64,000 nucleotides of DNA from Acidimicrobiia bacterium. Its GTDB lineage: Bacteria > Actinomycetota > Acidimicrobiia > Acidimicrobiales > Bin134. The notes below the pieces were generated by a model. It had not been told where the DNA came from. It did not search any database and worked only from the letters and a program-made list of their open reading frames with translations. Shown here in pieces: positions 46,943 to 57,258 of the stretch; the stretch's first letter is position 1; each line of letters begins with the position of its first letter. Location: the NCBI GenBank assembly GCA_022827405.1, contig JAJDTA010000175.1, positions 1 through 64,000 on the forward strand. The letters are read 5' to 3'. A program made the position numbers and the translations under genes.

Positions 46943-47938
46943 ATGAAAACCAAGAATCTGTTGTTCAAGCTGCTGGCGCTGCTATTGGCCCTTGGGCTGG
47001 TGGCATCGGCGTGCGGCAACGACGATGACGACGACACCGCGTCGGGAGACGGGGGTTGTGAGGAGACCTACGAGGTGCGGTATGCCAACTTGGCCACCTT
47101 CATCTTGTATTTCCGCGACCTCGAAGCTGGTCTGCGCGACTTCGGTGCCGGTAACTGCTGGAACTTCGTCGCCGCTGACGCCGCCTACGTGATCGAAGAC
47201 CAAGTGGCTCAGATCGAGGACTTCGTAACCCAAGGCGTCGACCTGATCATCGCCTCGCCGGGCGACCGCCAAGCGCTCATTCCCGCTTATGAAGCCGCCG
47301 CGGCCGCCGGCATTCCCATGTTGTCCACCGGCGACAGCGTGCAGGAGGCTGCCCCGGAGATCGGCTTCATCGGTACCGACTGGGGCGTTGAGGGCACCAA
47401 GCAGACCGAGTGGATGGTCGAACAGCTCGGCGGATCGGGCAAGATCGCCCGTATCGGTGGCCCGGGCGCCAGCGAGTACGTGGAGAAGCGCCGCGAGGGC
47501 TTCGAGCACACCATGGAGAACAACCCCGGTATCGAGGTGGTGTTCAACCAGAGCGCCAACAGCTTCACCGCCGAAGAGGGCCTCCGTTTGGCCCAGGACG
47601 CGTTGACCGCCAATCCCGATCTCGACGGAATCTGGGCAGACAGCGATGCCCTGGCTCTGGGCGCCGCCACCGCGGTGGAAGAGGCGGGCATCGCCCACGC
47701 CGACATCCTCATCAGCGGAACCGACGGCGAGCCGGCGGTATTCGATCAGATCCGGGCCGGATCCGGCGTGGACATGACTATTGCCTTGCGGGGCTATCAG
47801 TGGGGTTGGCAGACCGCCGAGGTCGCCCACCAGTACCTAACCACCGGCAGCACCGGCCAGGGCTATTTCATCCAGGCGCCCACCTTCGTGGTGGATGCCG
47901 ACACCATTGAAGGCATGACCAACGCCGATCTCCGCTAG
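46943..47938 (+). CDS. Sugar-type ABC transporter substrate-binding lipoprotein (Peripla_BP_4-like)
   Basis: lipobox LVASACGNDDDDD; EDFVTQGVDLIIASPGDRQALIPAYEAAAAAGIPML. Confidence 0.9.
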   Translation: MKTKNLLFKLLALLLALGLVASACGNDDDDDTASGDGGCEETYEVRYANLATFILYFRDLEAGLRDFGAGNCWNFVAADAAYVIEDQVAQIEDFVTQGVDLIIASPGDRQALIPAYEAAAAAGIPMLSTGDSVQEAAPEIGFIGTDWGVEGTKQTEWMVEQLGGSGKIARIGGPGASEYVEKRREGFEHTMENNPGIEVVFNQSANSFTAEEGLRLAQDALTANPDLDGIWADSDALALGAATAVEEAGIAHADILISGTDGEPAVFDQIRAGSGVDMTIALRGYQWGWQTAEVAHQYLTTGSTGQGYFIQAPTFVVDADTIEGMTNADLR

Positions 47939-47971
47939 GGGTCCTTCCCTTCCGGATTTTCGATAGCGAAC

Positions 47972-49582
47972 ATGACCTATCGGGCCGACGTACTCATCAT
48001 CGGCGCCGGTGCATCCGGCGGGGTGGCGGCGCGCCACCTCGCCGAGCACGGCTTCGACGTGGTCTGCCTCGAGCAGGGCGATTGGCCCGATAGGTCTTCG
48101 TTCCCCGGTACCCGCCCCGACTGGGAGCTGGCCATCCGCCGGGACTGGGCCATGAGTCCCAATGTGAGGAATCGACCGGAGGACTACCCGGTTGTCCACG
48201 ACGACTCCGACATCGAACCCCTCATGTACAACGCGGTGGGGGGGAGCATGATCATCTACGCCGGGACATGGCCGCGGATGCTCCCATCGGATCTGCGAGT
48301 GCGAACCCTCGATGGGGTGGCCGATGACTGGCCCCTCGCCTACCGGGACCTGGTTCCCTACTACAACGCCATCGACCGCCAGATCGGCGTATCCGGCCTC
48401 GCCGGCGATCCGGCCTACCCGCCCCATGACGACTACCCGCTGCCGCCGCTGCCCCTGGGCGTGGCTGGCAGGCGGGTGGCCGAGGGCCACAACCGGCTGG
48501 GATGGCACTGGTGGCCCGAGCCCAATGCCATCTTGTCGGCCCCCTACGACGGGCGGCGGCCGTGCGTGCAGCGGGGAGTGTGCACCTCGGGATGCGCTGA
48601 AGGGGCCAAAGCCTCCACCGACCTGACCCATTGGCCCCAGGCGACGGCCGCCGGGGCCCGGCTTATCACCGGGGCCCGGGTCAGCCGGATCACCATCGGG
48701 CCTCGGGGGTTGGCCACCGGAGCCGTGTGGCTGGACCATGCCGGAGTCGAGCACCATCAAGAAGCCGATGTGGTGATCCTGGCGGCCAACGCCGTGGGCA
48801 CGGCGCGGCTGCTGTTGCTCTCGGCCGACGACCGCTTATGCCCTGATGGGTTGGCCAATTCCAGCGGCCTCGTGGGCCGGCGCTTGATGATGCACCCGTT
48901 CTCGGTGGTTACCGGATGGTGGGACGATCAGGTGGAGGGCTGGCAGGGCCACTTCGGGGCCAGCATCACCACCTACCAGTTTTACGAGACCGACGCCGAC
49001 CGAGAGTTCGTGCGCGGGGCCAAGTGGGCGCTTTCGCCGGTCGGCGGCCCCCTCAACCACATATTGCCCATGAGGGCCGGCAACGAGGTGTGGGGACCCG
49101 ATCACCACCAGCTCATGGGACGGACATTCGGGCGGGGGGCGAGTTGGGCCATCTTCGGCGAGGACCTCCCCGAGGAGTACAACCGGGTGGAACTCGACCC
49201 GGACCGCACCGACAGCCACGGCATTCCCGCGCCCCGGGTGAGCTATCGGATCTCTGACCACTCCCGGCGACTGATGGCCTTCCAAGAAGAGCGGGCTACC
49301 GAGTCGCTCACCGCATCGGGCTGCCAGGAGACCGCGGTGGCCAGCATGATTCCCTATTCGGGGTGGCACCTCATGGGTACTGCCCGCATGGGAGACGACC
49401 CGGCGACATCGGTGGTCAACTCCCGCCAGCAGGCCCACGATGTGGCCAATCTGTATGTCGCCGACGCCAGCGTGTTCGTGACCAGCTCGGGGGTGAACCC
49501 CACCTGCACCATCACCGCACTAGCCCTGCGAACGGCCGATCTACTGGTTCAAAACCGAAACGAGCAGAAGGTTCCGGCATGA
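47972..49582 (+). CDS. GMC-family FAD-dependent oxidoreductase
   Basis: VLIIGAGASGGVAARHLAEHGFDVVCLEQG; C-terminal GTARMGDDPATSVVN...LYVADASVFVTSSGVNPTCTITALALR. Confidence 0.92.
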   Translation: MTYRADVLIIGAGASGGVAARHLAEHGFDVVCLEQGDWPDRSSFPGTRPDWELAIRRDWAMSPNVRNRPEDYPVVHDDSDIEPLMYNAVGGSMIIYAGTWPRMLPSDLRVRTLDGVADDWPLAYRDLVPYYNAIDRQIGVSGLAGDPAYPPHDDYPLPPLPLGVAGRRVAEGHNRLGWHWWPEPNAILSAPYDGRRPCVQRGVCTSGCAEGAKASTDLTHWPQATAAGARLITGARVSRITIGPRGLATGAVWLDHAGVEHHQEADVVILAANAVGTARLLLLSADDRLCPDGLANSSGLVGRRLMMHPFSVVTGWWDDQVEGWQGHFGASITTYQFYETDADREFVRGAKWALSPVGGPLNHILPMRAGNEVWGPDHHQLMGRTFGRGASWAIFGEDLPEEYNRVELDPDRTDSHGIPAPRVSYRISDHSRRLMAFQEERATESLTASGCQETAVASMIPYSGWHLMGTARMGDDPATSVVNSRQQAHDVANLYVADASVFVTSSGVNPTCTITALALRTADLLVQNRNEQKVPA

Positions 49583-50013
49583 CGAGTGACAACAACAGCA
49601 CCGTTGTCGACATCGGCCGATTGGAACAGTTGGCCGACATCATGCTGCCCTCGGCCCACGGCATGCCCTCGGCCTCCGAAGTGAGGGCGGTGGACTCCTA
49701 TCTCGACGAGGTGTTGGAATGGCGCGACGACCTGTGCCAACCGCTGGTCGAGGCCTTGACCGCGCTCGATCCGGCAACGTTCACCGTGGAAAGGCTGTCG
49801 GCCTTCCTTTCCGAGAACGAAGACGCCTACACCGCCCTCACCACCGTGGTGGCAGCCTGCTACTACCTCAGCCCGGTGGTGCGCGACCGCATCGGCTATC
49901 CGGGCCAGGTGGCCAAGACTTACGATCCCTTCGCCTACACCGAATGGGTGGCCGAGGGGCTGCTCGACCCGGTTGTCGATCGGGGCCCGATTTGGCGAAA
50001 GGTCTCCGAATGA
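49579..50013 (+). CDS. Small partner protein of the GMC oxidoreductase (gluconate 2-dehydrogenase subunit 3-like position)
   Basis: ATGA overlap with GMC gene; LADIMLPSAHGMPSASEV...DRIGYPGQ. Confidence 0.55.
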   Translation: MTSDNNSTVVDIGRLEQLADIMLPSAHGMPSASEVRAVDSYLDEVLEWRDDLCQPLVEALTALDPATFTVERLSAFLSENEDAYTALTTVVAACYYLSPVVRDRIGYPGQVAKTYDPFAYTEWVAEGLLDPVVDRGPIWRKVSE

Positions 50014-51098
50014 GCCGAGCAGTGGTTTTGGCCGACTATGCCCTCGGTCCCGCGGTCGAGCGCCTGAATCTGGGACCGGTGATGCCAGGGGGCGCCCTGG
50101 TGCGCATCGATGCCGCCACGGTGTGTGGAACCGACGTCCACATCTGCGACGGAGTCTTCGAGCAACTGGCCCGTCTGCCGCTGGTATTGGGCCATGAGGG
50201 CACCGGAACGGTTTTGGAGATCGGCGCGGGTTTGGAGCGCGACGCACGAGGCCAGCCGCTGCGACCGGGCGACCGCATCATCTGGGCCCACAACTGGTGC
50301 GGTCGGTGCTACTTCTGTGCAGTGGCCAAACAGCCCACCCTTTGCGAGAACACCATGGGTTACGGGTGGGGGCCTTATGAGGAGGGGTCAGTTAACGGCA
50401 CATTCTCCGAGCACCTCCACGTGTCGCCCGATTCACGGGTGCTGCGGGTGCCCGACAGCGTGTCCAGCCCGCTGGCGTCGGCGGCCACCTGCGCGCTCCG
50501 CACCGTGATGCACGCCCTCGACCGTCTGCCCCGCATCCGCTTCAGCGACACCGTGGCCGTGCTCGGCGCCGGCCCGGTGGGCGTTCTGTGCGCGGCGGCC
50601 GCCCTGCACAGCGGGGCCCACCAGGTAGTGCTCATCGGCGCGCCCGCCTCCCGGCTGGCGGCCACCGAGAAGTGGGGCCTCACCGCCCGTATCGACATCG
50701 ACCACACTGAGCCCGAGGAGCGAATCGACGCCGTCCGCGACCTGACCGACGGCCGGGGCGCCGACGTGGTGTTCGAGTGCGCCGGGCCTCCCAACGCCTT
50801 TACCGAGGGAGTGGAGATGGTACGGGCCGGCGGCTCGCTCATGGTGATCGGCCAGGCCCACGGTCAGTCAGTCCCGGTGGACACCACAGCCATGAAGGTC
50901 CGCCAACTCACGGTGCGAACCTCCCTTTCGGCCGACATTGCCCACTTCAACGACGCCCTTCAGTTCCTGGATCGGCATGGGGCTGCGCTGGAATTGGAAT
51001 CGGTGGTGTGCTCGAAGACCTACTCGCTGAATCAGGTGACCGACGCCCTAGCAGCCATGAAGGCTGGCACGGAGATGAAGCCGGTGATTGTTCCATGA
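50010..51098 (+). CDS. Zinc-binding alcohol dehydrogenase (MDR family)
   Basis: GTDVHICDG, GHEGTGTV, CGRCYFCAVAKQPTLCEN, VLGAGPVGVLCAAAAL. Confidence 0.92.
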   Translation: MSRAVVLADYALGPAVERLNLGPVMPGGALVRIDAATVCGTDVHICDGVFEQLARLPLVLGHEGTGTVLEIGAGLERDARGQPLRPGDRIIWAHNWCGRCYFCAVAKQPTLCENTMGYGWGPYEEGSVNGTFSEHLHVSPDSRVLRVPDSVSSPLASAATCALRTVMHALDRLPRIRFSDTVAVLGAGPVGVLCAAAALHSGAHQVVLIGAPASRLAATEKWGLTARIDIDHTEPEERIDAVRDLTDGRGADVVFECAGPPNAFTEGVEMVRAGGSLMVIGQAHGQSVPVDTTAMKVRQLTVRTSLSADIAHFNDALQFLDRHGAALELESVVCSKTYSLNQVTDALAAMKAGTEMKPVIVP

Positions 51099-52576
51099 CC
51101 GCCGGTTTCCCCGAACCAGCCGTTCGCGACCGCTACCCGCTGGTAGTGGGAGACCGCGAGGTCACCGCGGACGCTCTCATGCCCGCCACCGCGCCGGGCA
51201 CCGGGGAGATCGTGGCCGAGGTGCCGCTGTCCGATGCCGAAGTAGTGGATCAAGCCGTAGCGGCCGCCACCGACGCTCAGCAAGCGTGGGCCGGCCTCTC
51301 GGCGGCCGAACGGGGCCGGTATCTGCGCGATCTGGCCGATGCGGTGCGGGCCCAGGCCGAGCAGCTCGCCCGGATCGACGCCTTGGACAGCGGCAACCCC
51401 CTGGCTGCCATGCGCAACGACGTGGCCTACGGCGCCGACGCTCTGGACTACTTCGCCGGCATCGCCCGGGAGCTGCACGGCAAGACCCTTCCGGCTTCGG
51501 CCAACGGCCTCCATCTGACCCTTCGGGAGCCCTATGGCGTGGTGGCCCGCATCCTGCCGTTCAACCACCCGCTGATGTTCACCCTCTTCCACGCGGCTGC
51601 CCCTTTGGCCGCGGGCAACACCGTGATCGTGAAGGCCCCCGACCAAACCCCGATCTCCCCTCTGGAAGTGGCGTACTTGGCCGCCGAGATCCTGCCCCCC
51701 GGCGTGCTCACCGTGCTCACCGGCGACGGGGCCACCACCGGCGAGGCTCTGGTGGCCCACCCCGGCATTGGCCGGATCGGATTCACCGGCCGGGGGACTA
51801 CCGGTCTGCGGGTCATGGAAGCGGCCGCGGCGTCGGGCCATGTGAAGCACGTCACCGTAGAGCTGGGGGGCAAGAACCCCTTGCTGGTGGCGCCTGATGC
51901 CGACCCCGCTTACGTGGCCGAGCAGGCCGTGGGGGGAATGAACTTCGAGTCTTCTCAGGGACAGTCGTGCGGATCGACCTCGCGGCTGTATGTGCCAACG
52001 GGGATGCGCGATGACGTGGTGGATGCGGTGGCTGCCCGGCTCGACCGGATCAAGGTGGGCAACCCCCTCGATCCGGCCACCACCATGGGACCGCTCGTCT
52101 CCGAGCCCCAGCTCAGCCGGGTGCGCGGCTACGTGGAGGCCGGGACGTCCGAGGGCGCCCGACTGGTTCGGGGGGACGGCCCGCCCGACGGGGTGCCCGA
52201 CGGCGGGTACTACCTGGCCCCCACGCTGTTCGACCAGGTGGCGCCCGGTCATGTCATCGCCACCGAGGAGATCTTCGGCCCGGTGCTGTCTGTGCTGGAA
52301 TGGCAAGACAGAGACGACCTCATCGCCCAGGCCAACGCCACCCGCTACGGACTGACCGCCAACATCATCACCGATGACTTGGACTGGGCGATGGACGCCG
52401 CCCGCCGGGTGCAGGCCGGATGCGTATGGATCAACGGACGGGGCCAGCACTTCTTGGAAACCCCGTTCGGGGGTTACAAGGACTCCGGGCTGGGAGCTGA
52501 GGGGTCGATGGAGTCGCTGCTCAGCTACACCCGAACCAAAGTCGTCCACATTCTCGACATCGGAGCGCGACCATGA
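51095..52576 (+). CDS. Aldehyde dehydrogenase family protein
   Basis: VTVELGGKNPLLV, SSQGQSCGSTSRLYV, EEIFGPVLSVLEW, TPFGGYKDSGLGAEG. Confidence 0.94.
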   Translation: MTAGFPEPAVRDRYPLVVGDREVTADALMPATAPGTGEIVAEVPLSDAEVVDQAVAAATDAQQAWAGLSAAERGRYLRDLADAVRAQAEQLARIDALDSGNPLAAMRNDVAYGADALDYFAGIARELHGKTLPASANGLHLTLREPYGVVARILPFNHPLMFTLFHAAAPLAAGNTVIVKAPDQTPISPLEVAYLAAEILPPGVLTVLTGDGATTGEALVAHPGIGRIGFTGRGTTGLRVMEAAAASGHVKHVTVELGGKNPLLVAPDADPAYVAEQAVGGMNFESSQGQSCGSTSRLYVPTGMRDDVVDAVAARLDRIKVGNPLDPATTMGPLVSEPQLSRVRGYVEAGTSEGARLVRGDGPPDGVPDGGYYLAPTLFDQVAPGHVIATEEIFGPVLSVLEWQDRDDLIAQANATRYGLTANIITDDLDWAMDAARRVQAGCVWINGRGQHFLETPFGGYKDSGLGAEGSMESLLSYTRTKVVHILDIGARP

Positions 52577-53289
52577 GCAGCCACCCCACTGAGGTCATCG
52601 CCTCTCTCAAGGACAAGATCGCCACCTCCACCCGGATTCTGGTCCGAGAGCGGCTGATAGGACCCTTCGGCCACCCCTCGGCCCGGGTTCCCGGCACCGA
52701 CTTGGTGGCGGTACTGGGCCACACCCACGATGACGTGAAGGACTTGGCCGAGACCGAGCCGGGCGACGTAGTGGTGATGGGCTTGGACGGCGAGGTGGTC
52801 GAGGGATCCATGGACGCCCCCGGCGAGCGCTTCATGCACACCGAGATCTACCGAGTCCGGCCCGACGTGGGCGCGGTGATCCACGCCCACCCCATGCACT
52901 GCATCGCGTTCTCGATGACCGACGTTCCCCTGGCCCCGGTCTGGCACCTGTGCACCCTGTTCGCCGACGGTGTTCCGGTGTATGACTCCGCCGTGCAGAT
53001 CGACAACCCCGACCGCGGCCGGGCCGTGGCTGCGGCCCTGGGCGACTGCAAAGGCGTGCTGTTGAAGGGCCATGGCCTGACCGTGGTGGGCTCGTCTATC
53101 GAGGAAGCCACAGTGAGCGCGGTGAACCTCGAGCGCTCAGCCCGACTGCAGATAATGGCCCAAGGCATCGGAGCGGTGGAGGCCATCGATCGAACCGAGC
53201 TCACCGACGATCTGCTGACCGACGGCCTCACGCTGGAGGAGTACACCCACACCCAATGGGACTACTGGGCCATGGAGACGGCCGGATGA
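52573..53289 (+). CDS. Class II aldolase/adducin family protein
   Basis: FGHPSARVPGT, HTEIYRVRPDVGAVIHAHPMH, LLKGHGLTVVGSSIEEA. Confidence 0.9.
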   Translation: MSSHPTEVIASLKDKIATSTRILVRERLIGPFGHPSARVPGTDLVAVLGHTHDDVKDLAETEPGDVVVMGLDGEVVEGSMDAPGERFMHTEIYRVRPDVGAVIHAHPMHCIAFSMTDVPLAPVWHLCTLFADGVPVYDSAVQIDNPDRGRAVAAALGDCKGVLLKGHGLTVVGSSIEEATVSAVNLERSARLQIMAQGIGAVEAIDRTELTDDLLTDGLTLEEYTHTQWDYWAMETAG

Positions 53290-55607
53290 GCCAATTGCGG
53301 CGCGAGGATCCCCGGCTCCTGCGAGGAGGTGGACGCTATGTGGCCGACATCGATCTGCCGTCGATGCGCTATGCGGCCTTTGTGCGGAGTCCGGTGGCCC
53401 ACGCCGATCTAATCGGCGTTGAGCTGCCCCCCGACGTAGAAGGCTTGATCGGCCAAGACCTGATCGGGCGAATCGACACCATGGCCCCCAACGAGGCCGA
53501 CGGCGGCGTCTACCAGGACAAATTGCTGGAATCCCTGAACGACGACCGGCTGTTCGTGCGTCACGAGGGCCGGCCGCTGTTGGCCGTAGACCGGGTGCGC
53601 CATGTGGGCGACCCCGTTGCCGTGGTCATTGCCGACACCCCCTACGGCGCGGCAGACGCGGCCGATCGGGTGGGCCTCGATCTGGAGAGCCGCCCGGCGG
53701 TGGTCGACCCCTTTGCCGCACTGGCCGACGACGCTCCCCGGCTGTACGACCACTGGCCCGACAACCGCTCGCTGTTCGTGGCCGCCGGATTCGGCGACAT
53801 TGGCGCCGCCTTCGCCGACGCGGCTCACGTGAGTCGCCGCCGGCTGCACTCGGGGAGGCTGGCTTGTCACCCCATGGAGCCGAGGGGGGTGGTGGCCCAG
53901 CACGATCCCCGCACCGATCTGCTCACGGTATGGAGCAGCACCCAGATTCCCCATCCGCTGCGCACCGCCCTGGCCAAGGCCTTGGGGCACCCGTCCCACC
54001 GGATCCGGGTCGTAGCACCCGATGTGGGCGGCGGATTCGGAGTCAAGGCCATTCCCTACGCCGAGGAATTGATCTTGGCCTTTCTCGCTCTGGAGCTGGG
54101 CGGGGCGCTCCAATGGGTGGAGCAGCGGAGCGAGCATGGCCTCGCCGCCATTCAATCCCGCGATCAGGTCCATGACATCGAATTGGCCCTCGACGGCGAC
54201 GCCCGCATCCTGGGCGTGCGCGACCGCTTCGTAGTGGACAGCGGGGCAGCCAACCCTCTCGGCGTGGTCCAGCCCTACAACACGCTGGCCCACCTATGCG
54301 GCTGCTACCGGGTACCGGCGCTCGATGTGGAGGCCACCGTGGTGGTGACCAACAAGGCCCCCAACTCGCCCTATCGGGGTGCGGGCCGGCCCGAGGCAGT
54401 CTTCGCCATGGACCGCATCCTCGACGTGGCCGCCCGAGAGATGGGAATCGATCCGGTGGAGCTTCGCCGCCGCAACCTCATCTCCGGCGACGAGATGCCC
54501 TATTCCGTCGGGCTCAACTACCGAGACGGCACGGCCATGACCTACGACAGCGGCGACTTCGACGGTTGCTTCGAGGCAGCCATCGCCATGGGCAACATAT
54601 CCGAAGGGCTCCGTGGAGGAGCTAGCGACGAAGCTGGCCGGCTGGTGGGCGTTGGAGTGTCCTCCTATGTGGAGGGCACCGGGGTTGGCCCGTTTGAGAG
54701 CGCCCGAGTACGGGTGGACGAGACCGGTTGGGTGGAGGTGGCCACTGGCGCCTGCTCTCAGGGCCAGGGCCATGAGACGGTGTTTGCCGACGTATGCGCC
54801 CAGGCGCTCGGGGCCGATCCCGCCCGGGTGACGGTGATCGGGGGTGACACCGCCGCGGTGGAGTTCGGCTGGGGCACGCTGGCCAGCCGCAGCGCGGTGG
54901 TGGCCGGCAGCGCCATCCACCAAGCCGCCACGGTGTTGCGAAACCGCATTGTGGATGCGGTAGCCGAGCAGTGGGAAGTGGCCCCCGCTGACCTGTGCAT
55001 CCGCAACGGCGCGGTGGAGGTGGTGGGAACCCCCACCCGCCGAATGGAATTGTCCGAGGTGGCCACCGGCTTCGCCCCCGGGGGCGTGTTGTCCAACGGC
55101 AGCCGCGCCGGTTTGGAGGAAATGATCTGCTTCGAGCCGCCGACCGTCACCTTTGCCGCCGGGGTGCACGTAGCCCGGGTCGCGGTCGATCCGTCGACGG
55201 GCACGGTCGAGGTCCTGGACTATGTGGTGGCCCACGACTGCGGGCCATTGCTGTCAACGATGATCGTGGACGGCCAGATCATGGGGGGCGTGGCTCAAGG
55301 GATCGGAGCCGCGCTGTTCGAGCAGGCGGTATACGACGCCGAGGGCCAGCCCCAGAACCCGAGCCTGGCCGATTATCTGGTACCCGACGCCGCCGGTGTC
55401 CCTGAGTTGGCCGTCACCCATTTGGAGACGCCGTCGCCCCTCAACCCGCTGGGCATCAAGGGCGTGGGAGAAGCCGGGGCCATCTCGCCTCCGGCCGCGG
55501 TGGCCAACGCCATCGAAGACGCCCTGGCCGGGCTGGGCGTCGAGGTAAACCGAGTACCGGTTTCGCCCGACTATCTGTTCGAACAATTGCAGGGAGCGAG
55601 AACATGA
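53286..55607 (+). CDS. Xanthine dehydrogenase/CoxL-family molybdopterin-binding subunit
   Basis: APDVGGGFGVKAIPYAEE, NSPYRGAGRPEAVFAMDRILD, NPLGIKGVGEAGAISPPAAVANAI. Confidence 0.92.
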   Translation: MSQLRREDPRLLRGGGRYVADIDLPSMRYAAFVRSPVAHADLIGVELPPDVEGLIGQDLIGRIDTMAPNEADGGVYQDKLLESLNDDRLFVRHEGRPLLAVDRVRHVGDPVAVVIADTPYGAADAADRVGLDLESRPAVVDPFAALADDAPRLYDHWPDNRSLFVAAGFGDIGAAFADAAHVSRRRLHSGRLACHPMEPRGVVAQHDPRTDLLTVWSSTQIPHPLRTALAKALGHPSHRIRVVAPDVGGGFGVKAIPYAEELILAFLALELGGALQWVEQRSEHGLAAIQSRDQVHDIELALDGDARILGVRDRFVVDSGAANPLGVVQPYNTLAHLCGCYRVPALDVEATVVVTNKAPNSPYRGAGRPEAVFAMDRILDVAAREMGIDPVELRRRNLISGDEMPYSVGLNYRDGTAMTYDSGDFDGCFEAAIAMGNISEGLRGGASDEAGRLVGVGVSSYVEGTGVGPFESARVRVDETGWVEVATGACSQGQGHETVFADVCAQALGADPARVTVIGGDTAAVEFGWGTLASRSAVVAGSAIHQAATVLRNRIVDAVAEQWEVAPADLCIRNGAVEVVGTPTRRMELSEVATGFAPGGVLSNGSRAGLEEMICFEPPTVTFAAGVHVARVAVDPSTGTVEVLDYVVAHDCGPLLSTMIVDGQIMGGVAQGIGAALFEQAVYDAEGQPQNPSLADYLVPDAAGVPELAVTHLETPSPLNPLGIKGVGEAGAISPPAAVANAIEDALAGLGVEVNRVPVSPDYLFEQLQGART

Positions 55608-56437
55608 CCGCCACTCAATCCGGATCCGTTGTCGACGCTCCCCAGCATGAAGTGCCAGAGTCGTCGGACATCGCGCTGAGCGTGTCGGGGATCCACAAAC
55701 GCTACGGCGGAGTGGTCGCCCTCCGAGACGTTTCGCTGGACTTTCCCACCGGCACTCTTACCGCCATCGTGGGCGACAACGGGGCCGGCAAGAGCACCCT
55801 GTTGAAGGTGATCTCCGGGGCAGAACAACCCGATGCCGGAACAGTGGTGCTTCACGGCGAAGTCCGTCGATTCCGCTCTCCCTTGGACGCCCGGACCGCA
55901 GGCATCGAGACCGTGTATCAAGACTTGGCGCTGGCCGACAATCTCGATGCCGCCCAGAACCTGTTCATGGGACGGGAAATCAAGCTGGGATGGGGTCCCT
56001 TCACTTTTCTGCGCCAACGGGCCATGCGTCGGGAGACCGAGCAGATCATCAGGAGGCTCAACATCAAGATCCCATCGGTTCGCATCCCGGTTCAGCACTT
56101 CTCCGGAGGCCAGCGCCAGGGAGTGGCCATAGCCCGGGCCATGAACTGGGGCAATGAGGTGATCATTATGGATGAGCCCACCGCAGCCCTGGGTATCGCC
56201 AAGACAGCCCGGGTGGAAGACCTCATCACTACTTTGCGAGAGCGCCAGTTGACCATCGTCGTGGTGAGCCACAATCTCGACCAGGTGTTTCGGCTGGCTG
56301 ACCGGATCGCAGTCATGCGCCGAGGCCAGCTCATCGAGCTGCTCGACGCCCGCAGCACCGACGCCCAGAAGCTGGTGTCGCTCATTACCGGCCTGTCCGC
56401 TTCTCATGAGGGGACAGATGGCCATGAAGGAGCCTGA
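55604..56437 (+). CDS. Sugar-type ABC transporter ATP-binding protein (single NBD)
   Basis: Walker A GDNGAGKSTLLK, signature FSGGQRQ, Walker B VIIMDEPTAAL. Confidence 0.93.
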   Translation: MTATQSGSVVDAPQHEVPESSDIALSVSGIHKRYGGVVALRDVSLDFPTGTLTAIVGDNGAGKSTLLKVISGAEQPDAGTVVLHGEVRRFRSPLDARTAGIETVYQDLALADNLDAAQNLFMGREIKLGWGPFTFLRQRAMRRETEQIIRRLNIKIPSVRIPVQHFSGGQRQGVAIARAMNWGNEVIIMDEPTAALGIAKTARVEDLITTLRERQLTIVVVSHNLDQVFRLADRIAVMRRGQLIELLDARSTDAQKLVSLITGLSASHEGTDGHEGA

Positions 56438-56438
56438 G

Positions 56439-57215
56439 ATGGCGCCAAGGGTGGGCGTCCAGATACGACCCAACCATGTGAGCTGGGCCGACATGAAGGC
56501 CGCTTGGCAGTACGCCGATGGGGCCGGAGCCGACAGCATCTGGACTTTCGACCACTTCTTTCCCATCGACGGCGATCCCGAAGGCACCGCCTTTGAGTGC
56601 TGGACCACGCTGGCCGCCATGGCGTCGGCCACCAAGACGGCCATGATCGGCCCGCTGGTCACTTGTACAGGGTTCCGCAACCCCGATCTGTTGGCCGACA
56701 TGGCTCGCACCGTGGACCACGCATCCGGGGGCCGGGTGGTGCTCGGGCTGGGCTCGGGCTGGTTGGAGCGGGACTACCACTCCTATGGGTATGCCATGTC
56801 GGGCGATGCCGATCGAATACGGGAGATGGAGGTTGCCATCCACCGCATCCGCCGTCGGCTGGGACAGCTCCGTCCTGGCCCGATGGGCCCGCTCCCCATA
56901 CTGATCGGTGGGTTGGGGGAGCGCATGACCCTGGACGTGTGCGCCCGCCTGGCCGACGCCTGGAACGGCTGGGGCACCCCAGACGAGATCGCTCACCTCA
57001 ACAGCGTGCTGGACGGGTGGTGCGAGCGGGCCGAGCGCGACCCGTCTCAGGTGGAGAGGACGGTGGCGCTGTTCGAAACGGCCAGCGATGCAACCTACGA
57101 CGACTATGCGGCCGCGGGGGCCGACCACCTCATCTTGGTCTGCTCGGGCCCCGACTATCAGATTGAAGAGCTGGGATCCCTGCTGGCCTGGCGGGACTCG
57201 CGGAGCGGATCGTGA
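56439..57215 (+). CDS. LLM-class (luciferase-like, possibly F420-dependent) oxidoreductase; start codon uncertain (ORF opens at 56406)
   Basis: SIWTFDHFFPIDGDPEG, ASGGRVVLGLGSGWLERDYHSYG, LPILIGGLGERM. Confidence 0.9.
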   Translation: MAPRVGVQIRPNHVSWADMKAAWQYADGAGADSIWTFDHFFPIDGDPEGTAFECWTTLAAMASATKTAMIGPLVTCTGFRNPDLLADMARTVDHASGGRVVLGLGSGWLERDYHSYGYAMSGDADRIREMEVAIHRIRRRLGQLRPGPMGPLPILIGGLGERMTLDVCARLADAWNGWGTPDEIAHLNSVLDGWCERAERDPSQVERTVALFETASDATYDDYAAAGADHLILVCSGPDYQIEELGSLLAWRDSRSGS

Positions 57216-57258
57216 ACTCGGGAGCCCTTGATCGGGAGCGACCGCTCGGGGAGAGACG

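Noticed and set aside
43198-49582. Mycofactocin cluster (creatininase-like MftE + GMC-type MftG + permease)
   Set aside because: No MftA precursor, MftB, radical-SAM MftC or MftD/F genes are seen; the creatininase and GMC genes fit a catabolic operon.
53286-55607. Aerobic carbon monoxide dehydrogenase CoxL
   Set aside because: Lacks the CO-dehydrogenase active-site Cys loop and the coxM/coxS neighbours.
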